Shown one piece after another: positions 5,918 to 7,939 of a DNA stretch of 7,939 nt. A program made the translations under genes and the position numbers. Each line of letters opens with the position of its first letter. The first letter of the stretch is position 1. Source of the DNA: an uncultured Campylobacter sp. (GTDB lineage Bacteria; Campylobacterota; Campylobacteria; Campylobacterales; Campylobacteraceae); the NCBI RefSeq assembly GCF_938045465.1, contig NZ_CALIBF010000150.1:1-7939 (forward strand), read 5' to 3'. The notes under the pieces are model-generated. The model saw only the letters and a program-made list of their open reading frames with translations, did no database searches and was not told the origin of the DNA.

Positions 5918-5933
5918 ATTGATTATAATCAAT
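5918..5933 (+). promoter_or_regulatory. perfect FNR-type box upstream of hcp
   Basis: ATTGATTATAATCAAT is a perfect 16-bp palindrome. Its core TTGAT-TATA-ATCAA is identical to the FNR consensus TTGAT-N4-ATCAA recognised by Crp/Fnr-family regulators. The dyad centre (5925.5) falls exactly 41.5 bp before the start site predicted from the -10 box at 5955-5960, the classical class II activator position. hcp genes are commonly controlled by FNR, HcpR or NssR-like members of this family. The middle also spells TATAAT on both strands, so repression of an overlapping promoter is the alternative. Confidence 0.75.
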
Positions 5934-5954
5934 TTTTTTGCCTAAATAAAATCT

Positions 5955-5960
5955 TAAAAT
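5955..5960 (+). promoter_or_regulatory. candidate hcp -10 box
   Basis: TAAAAT, placing the start near 5967 and a leader of about 25 nt. The choice is supported mainly by its exact spacing to the FNR-type box. The ribosome binding site is AAGGA (5981-5985), 6 nt before the ATG. Confidence 0.5.
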
Positions 5961-5991
5961 TACTAACTAAATTTTTTATAAAGGATTTTCT

Positions 5992-7320
5992 ATGAGCGAC
6001 AATCTAGAGATGTTCTGTCATCAGTGCCAAATGAGCGCGCCCGAGGGCTGCGGCGCCAAGGGCCAAGACCGCGGTACCTGTGGCAAAAATTCCACATTAA
6101 GCCTGCTTCAAGACACTATGGTTTTCGGGCTTAAAGGCCTTAGCGCCTACCGCCACCACGCACACGAGCTCGGCGCCGATACCAGCGCGGTCGATACCGT
6201 TATGGCGGATACGCTGTATTTCACGCTAACGAACTCAAATTTTAACTTTGACGAGCATATCGCGCAGCTGATGGCCGTCGGAAGCGCGGGCGTGCAGATG
6301 ATGGATATCTTAAGCGAGGCGCATACTGCAAAATTCGGTGTACCGACCCCTGTTAAAGTAAGCCAAAACAAGGTCGAGGGCAAAGCGATTTTGGTTAGCG
6401 GCCACAACCTGCACGCTCTTGAGGTGCTACTAAAAGCGACCGAGGGCAAGGGCATCAATATCTACACCCACTCCGAGATGCTTCCTGCGCACGGCTATCC
6501 GCAGCTTCGCAAGTATCCGCATCTAAAGGGCAACGTCGGCAAGGCGTGGTTCGATCAGACTAAGCTTTTTAACGAATTTAAAGGCGCGATTTTGATGACC
6601 ACGAACTGCATCGTGCCGCTTCGCTCCTCCTGTAGCTACGCGGACAGGCTCTTTGGCTACTCTATCGCGGGCACCGACGGGATCAAACATATCCAAAACG
6701 ACGATTTTACGCCGCTTATCGAGTGCGCGCTTGCGTGCGGCGACGTGAGCATGGACAGCGACGAGAGCTTGGTGACGGGCGGACACTACAAAACGATTTT
6801 GAGTCTTGCGCCGCAAATTTTAGACGCGATCAAATCGGGCAAAATCCGCCGCTTTTTCGTCATCGCAGGCTGCGACGCACCCGGCAAGGGACGCGAGTAT
6901 TACCGCGAGCTAGCGCTTAGCCTACCGAAGGACTGCGTGATTTTGACCTCCAGCTGCGGCAAATTCCGCTTTAATGATGTGGATTTCGGAACCGTTCCTG
7001 GCACCGAGCTTCCGCGATATATCGACCTGGGTCAGTGCAACGACAGCAACGGCGCGGTCAAGATCGCCTTGGCGCTTAGCGAGGCTACGGGCATCGCGGT
7101 AAACGACCTGCCGGTCTCGATCGTGCTGATGTGGATGGAGCAAAAGGCGGTCATAATCCTGCTTGCGCTATTTAGCCTCGGTGTTAAGAATATAAACGTG
7201 GGCCCTACGGTGCCTGAGTTTTTCAACGATGAAATTTTAGGCTTTTTGGTGCAGAATTTCGGCCTTCGCCTAATCAGCGGCGACGCGCAGGCGGATCTTA
7301 AATACTTCCTGGGCGAATAA
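5992..7320 (+). CDS. hcp: hybrid cluster protein (hydroxylamine / nitric oxide reductase), short form
   Basis: 442 residues. Hcp carries an Fe-S cluster and the Fe-S-O hybrid cluster; it reduces hydroxylamine in vitro, and the E. coli protein is a high-affinity NO reductase, so a cytoplasmic nitrosative-stress role is expected. The N-terminal cysteines are C9-X2-C12-X7-C20-X9-C30. All eight hybrid-cluster ligands can be aligned with the Desulfovibrio enzyme: H138, E162, C206, C294 (the persulfide position, AGCDAPGKG), C322 (SSCGKFRFN), C349 (GQCNDSNG), and E383 and K385 (MWMEQKA). Spacing between ligands is nearly canonical (24, 44, 88, 28, 27, 34, 2), but the first ligand comes about 106 residues earlier than in the 550-residue enzymes, so the second helical bundle is missing, as in class III Hcp. 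The ATG has AAGGA at 6 nt. No hcr reductase gene follows in the window. Confidence 0.95.
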   Translation: MSDNLEMFCHQCQMSAPEGCGAKGQDRGTCGKNSTLSLLQDTMVFGLKGLSAYRHHAHELGADTSAVDTVMADTLYFTLTNSNFNFDEHIAQLMAVGSAGVQMMDILSEAHTAKFGVPTPVKVSQNKVEGKAILVSGHNLHALEVLLKATEGKGINIYTHSEMLPAHGYPQLRKYPHLKGNVGKAWFDQTKLFNEFKGAILMTTNCIVPLRSSCSYADRLFGYSIAGTDGIKHIQNDDFTPLIECALACGDVSMDSDESLVTGGHYKTILSLAPQILDAIKSGKIRRFFVIAGCDAPGKGREYYRELALSLPKDCVILTSSCGKFRFNDVDFGTVPGTELPRYIDLGQCNDSNGAVKIALALSEATGIAVNDLPVSIVLMWMEQKAVIILLALFSLGVKNINVGPTVPEFFNDEILGFLVQNFGLRLISGDAQADLKYFLGE

Positions 7321-7340
7321 ATTTCATAGCGAGGCAAATC

Positions 7341-7390
7341 GGGTAAATTTAAAATTCGGCAAAGCTTAGATTTTAAATTTACCCTTTATA
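7341..7390 (+). terminator. strong intrinsic terminator of hcp
   Basis: GGGTAAATTTAAAAT (7341-7355) and ATTTTAAATTTACCC (7370-7384) are perfect 15-bp complementary arms with a 14-nt loop, followed by TTTATA, 20 bp after the hcp stop. It shows hcp is transcribed alone. The stem is mostly A-T, closed by three G-C pairs at its base. Confidence 0.75.
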
Positions 7391-7408
7391 TAGCGCTTTT
7401 AGCGGAGC

Positions 7409-7429
7409 TAGCCGATCCGCGGCTATTTT
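7409..7429 (+). terminator. second small hairpin with T-run after hcp
   Basis: TAGCCG and CGGCTA pair over 6 bp around a 5-nt loop and are followed by TTTT. It may back up the hcp terminator. Confidence 0.35.
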
Positions 7430-7569
7430 GTGCCGACGCTCATATTTAAATTTCACGACTATGCCGTCCTTCTTAATTTAAATTTTAAAATCATATAATC
7501 TCGCCAAATGCTTCGAAAAAATTTAATTAAGTGCTTTTTTACACATTCAAATTCCAATCGCCTTTGCTA
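7430..7569. other. intergenic, no gene seen
   Basis: Part of the 555-bp gene-free tail of the window (7385-7939). AT-rich with several AAATTT words. I see no open frame, RNA gene or repeat here. The segment after 7780 is likewise without a recognisable gene: a minus-strand frame from 7938 to the TAG at 7777-7779 is open for 54 codons but reads as low-complexity Lys/Phe/Ser-rich sequence with no start, and could at most be the tail of a gene beyond the window. Confidence 0.4.
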
Positions 7570-7776
7570 TTACAATCTTTCTTTTTCTGTGTAAGTATTT
7601 ATCTTATCCGTATAGCCGCCGCTTATAGTAACCGCTATAGTGTAGCCGTCTTGATGCTTGGTATCTCATAAAATTTTCCGTATCATCTCATTTTTCGCTA
7701 TCAGATATTGAAATTTAGTGCCGTTAATTTTATATCCATCTTTATTTAATTCTTCAAGCATCCTCTCTAATAATCG
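7570..7776 (-). pseudogene. decayed small reading frame with internal TGA
   Basis: One minus-strand frame runs 69 codons from after a TAG (7777-7779) to TAA (7570-7572), broken only by a TGA at 7666-7668. An ATG at 7761-7759 begins a piece reading MLEELNKDGYKINGTKFQYL and on for 31 codons. After the stop it continues in the same frame as TKHQDGYTIAVTISGGYTDK and a charged end. Both halves read like real protein, and codons before the ATG (RLLER) also look coding, so the true start was probably further upstream and is lost. No Shine-Dalgarno sequence is correctly spaced. I do not recognise the family. It could instead be a functional 31-residue peptide, but an inactivated gene is likelier. Confidence 0.4.
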
Positions 7777-7939
7777 CTAAAATTTTAAATAAATATAGGA
7801 TTTAAATACGGATTTTAATCTAAATTTTGAGAATACTTTATGAATGCACGGCTTGTGGGAATAAAATTTTAAGCAGATTTTGTGCAAAATTTCAAAATGC
7901 AGCTCAAGCTCGCAAACAGATAAATTCACTGCAGCCTTG

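Noticed and set aside
6147..7337. Open frames antisense or out of frame to hcp
   Set aside because: They are shadows of a strongly conserved gene, with biased Arg/Ser/Ala composition and no ribosome binding sites.

Overview
The window looks like chromosome of an epsilonproteobacterium, most likely one of the higher-GC anaerobic or oral Campylobacter species (C. gracilis, C. showae, C. rectus or similar). This rests on the frequent AAATTT/AAATTTTA words, extended -10 promoters without clear -35 boxes, and the style of the housekeeping proteins. The species is an inference.

Layout. (1) 1-186, minus: the N-terminal part of a DNA-deoxyinosine (hypoxanthine) glycosylase that runs off the window. 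(2) About 190-1620: a very AT-rich block with two tightly coupled minus-strand genes, a 289-residue soluble protein followed by a 159-residue four-helix membrane protein. I recognise neither. They have their own TATAAT promoter and are joined by a 1-nt gap. Sample counts show the contrast: 10 G/C of 60 at 1081-1140 against 37 of 60 at 1861-1920 in moeA. Between this block and moeA lies a reading-frame remnant with an internal stop. This is the best candidate for an undescribed accessory (possibly defence) module. (3) 1845-4351, minus: an operon of a YajR-like MFS transporter with a C-terminal YAM-like domain, overlapping moeA (molybdopterin molybdenumtransferase). (4) 4457-5086, plus: rdgB/HAM1 nucleotide-pool sanitising pyrophosphatase, divergent from the MFS gene. 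(5) 5161-5717, plus: six tRNA genes, Pro(UGG), His(GUG), Arg(UCG), Arg(UCU), Leu(UAG), Asn(GUU), all with encoded CCA. A hairpin plus U-run and a second -10 box probably divide them into two transcription units. (6) 5992-7320, plus: a short-form hybrid cluster protein (hcp) with every hybrid-cluster ligand but lacking about 106 residues between the N-terminal cysteines and the first ligand. It sits behind a perfect FNR-type box centred exactly at -41.5 from a predicted start site and ends at a 15-bp-stem terminator. (7) 7385-7939: no intact gene; a decayed minus-strand reading frame with an in-frame TGA.

How the parts work together: rdgB and the deoxyinosine glycosylase both deal with deaminated purines (one in the nucleotide pool, one in DNA), but they are in separate units and no link is shown. 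hcp fits anaerobic or nitrosative-stress physiology under a Crp/Fnr-family regulator. The AT-rich pair appears to be inserted between moeA and the glycosylase gene, in the same orientation as both.
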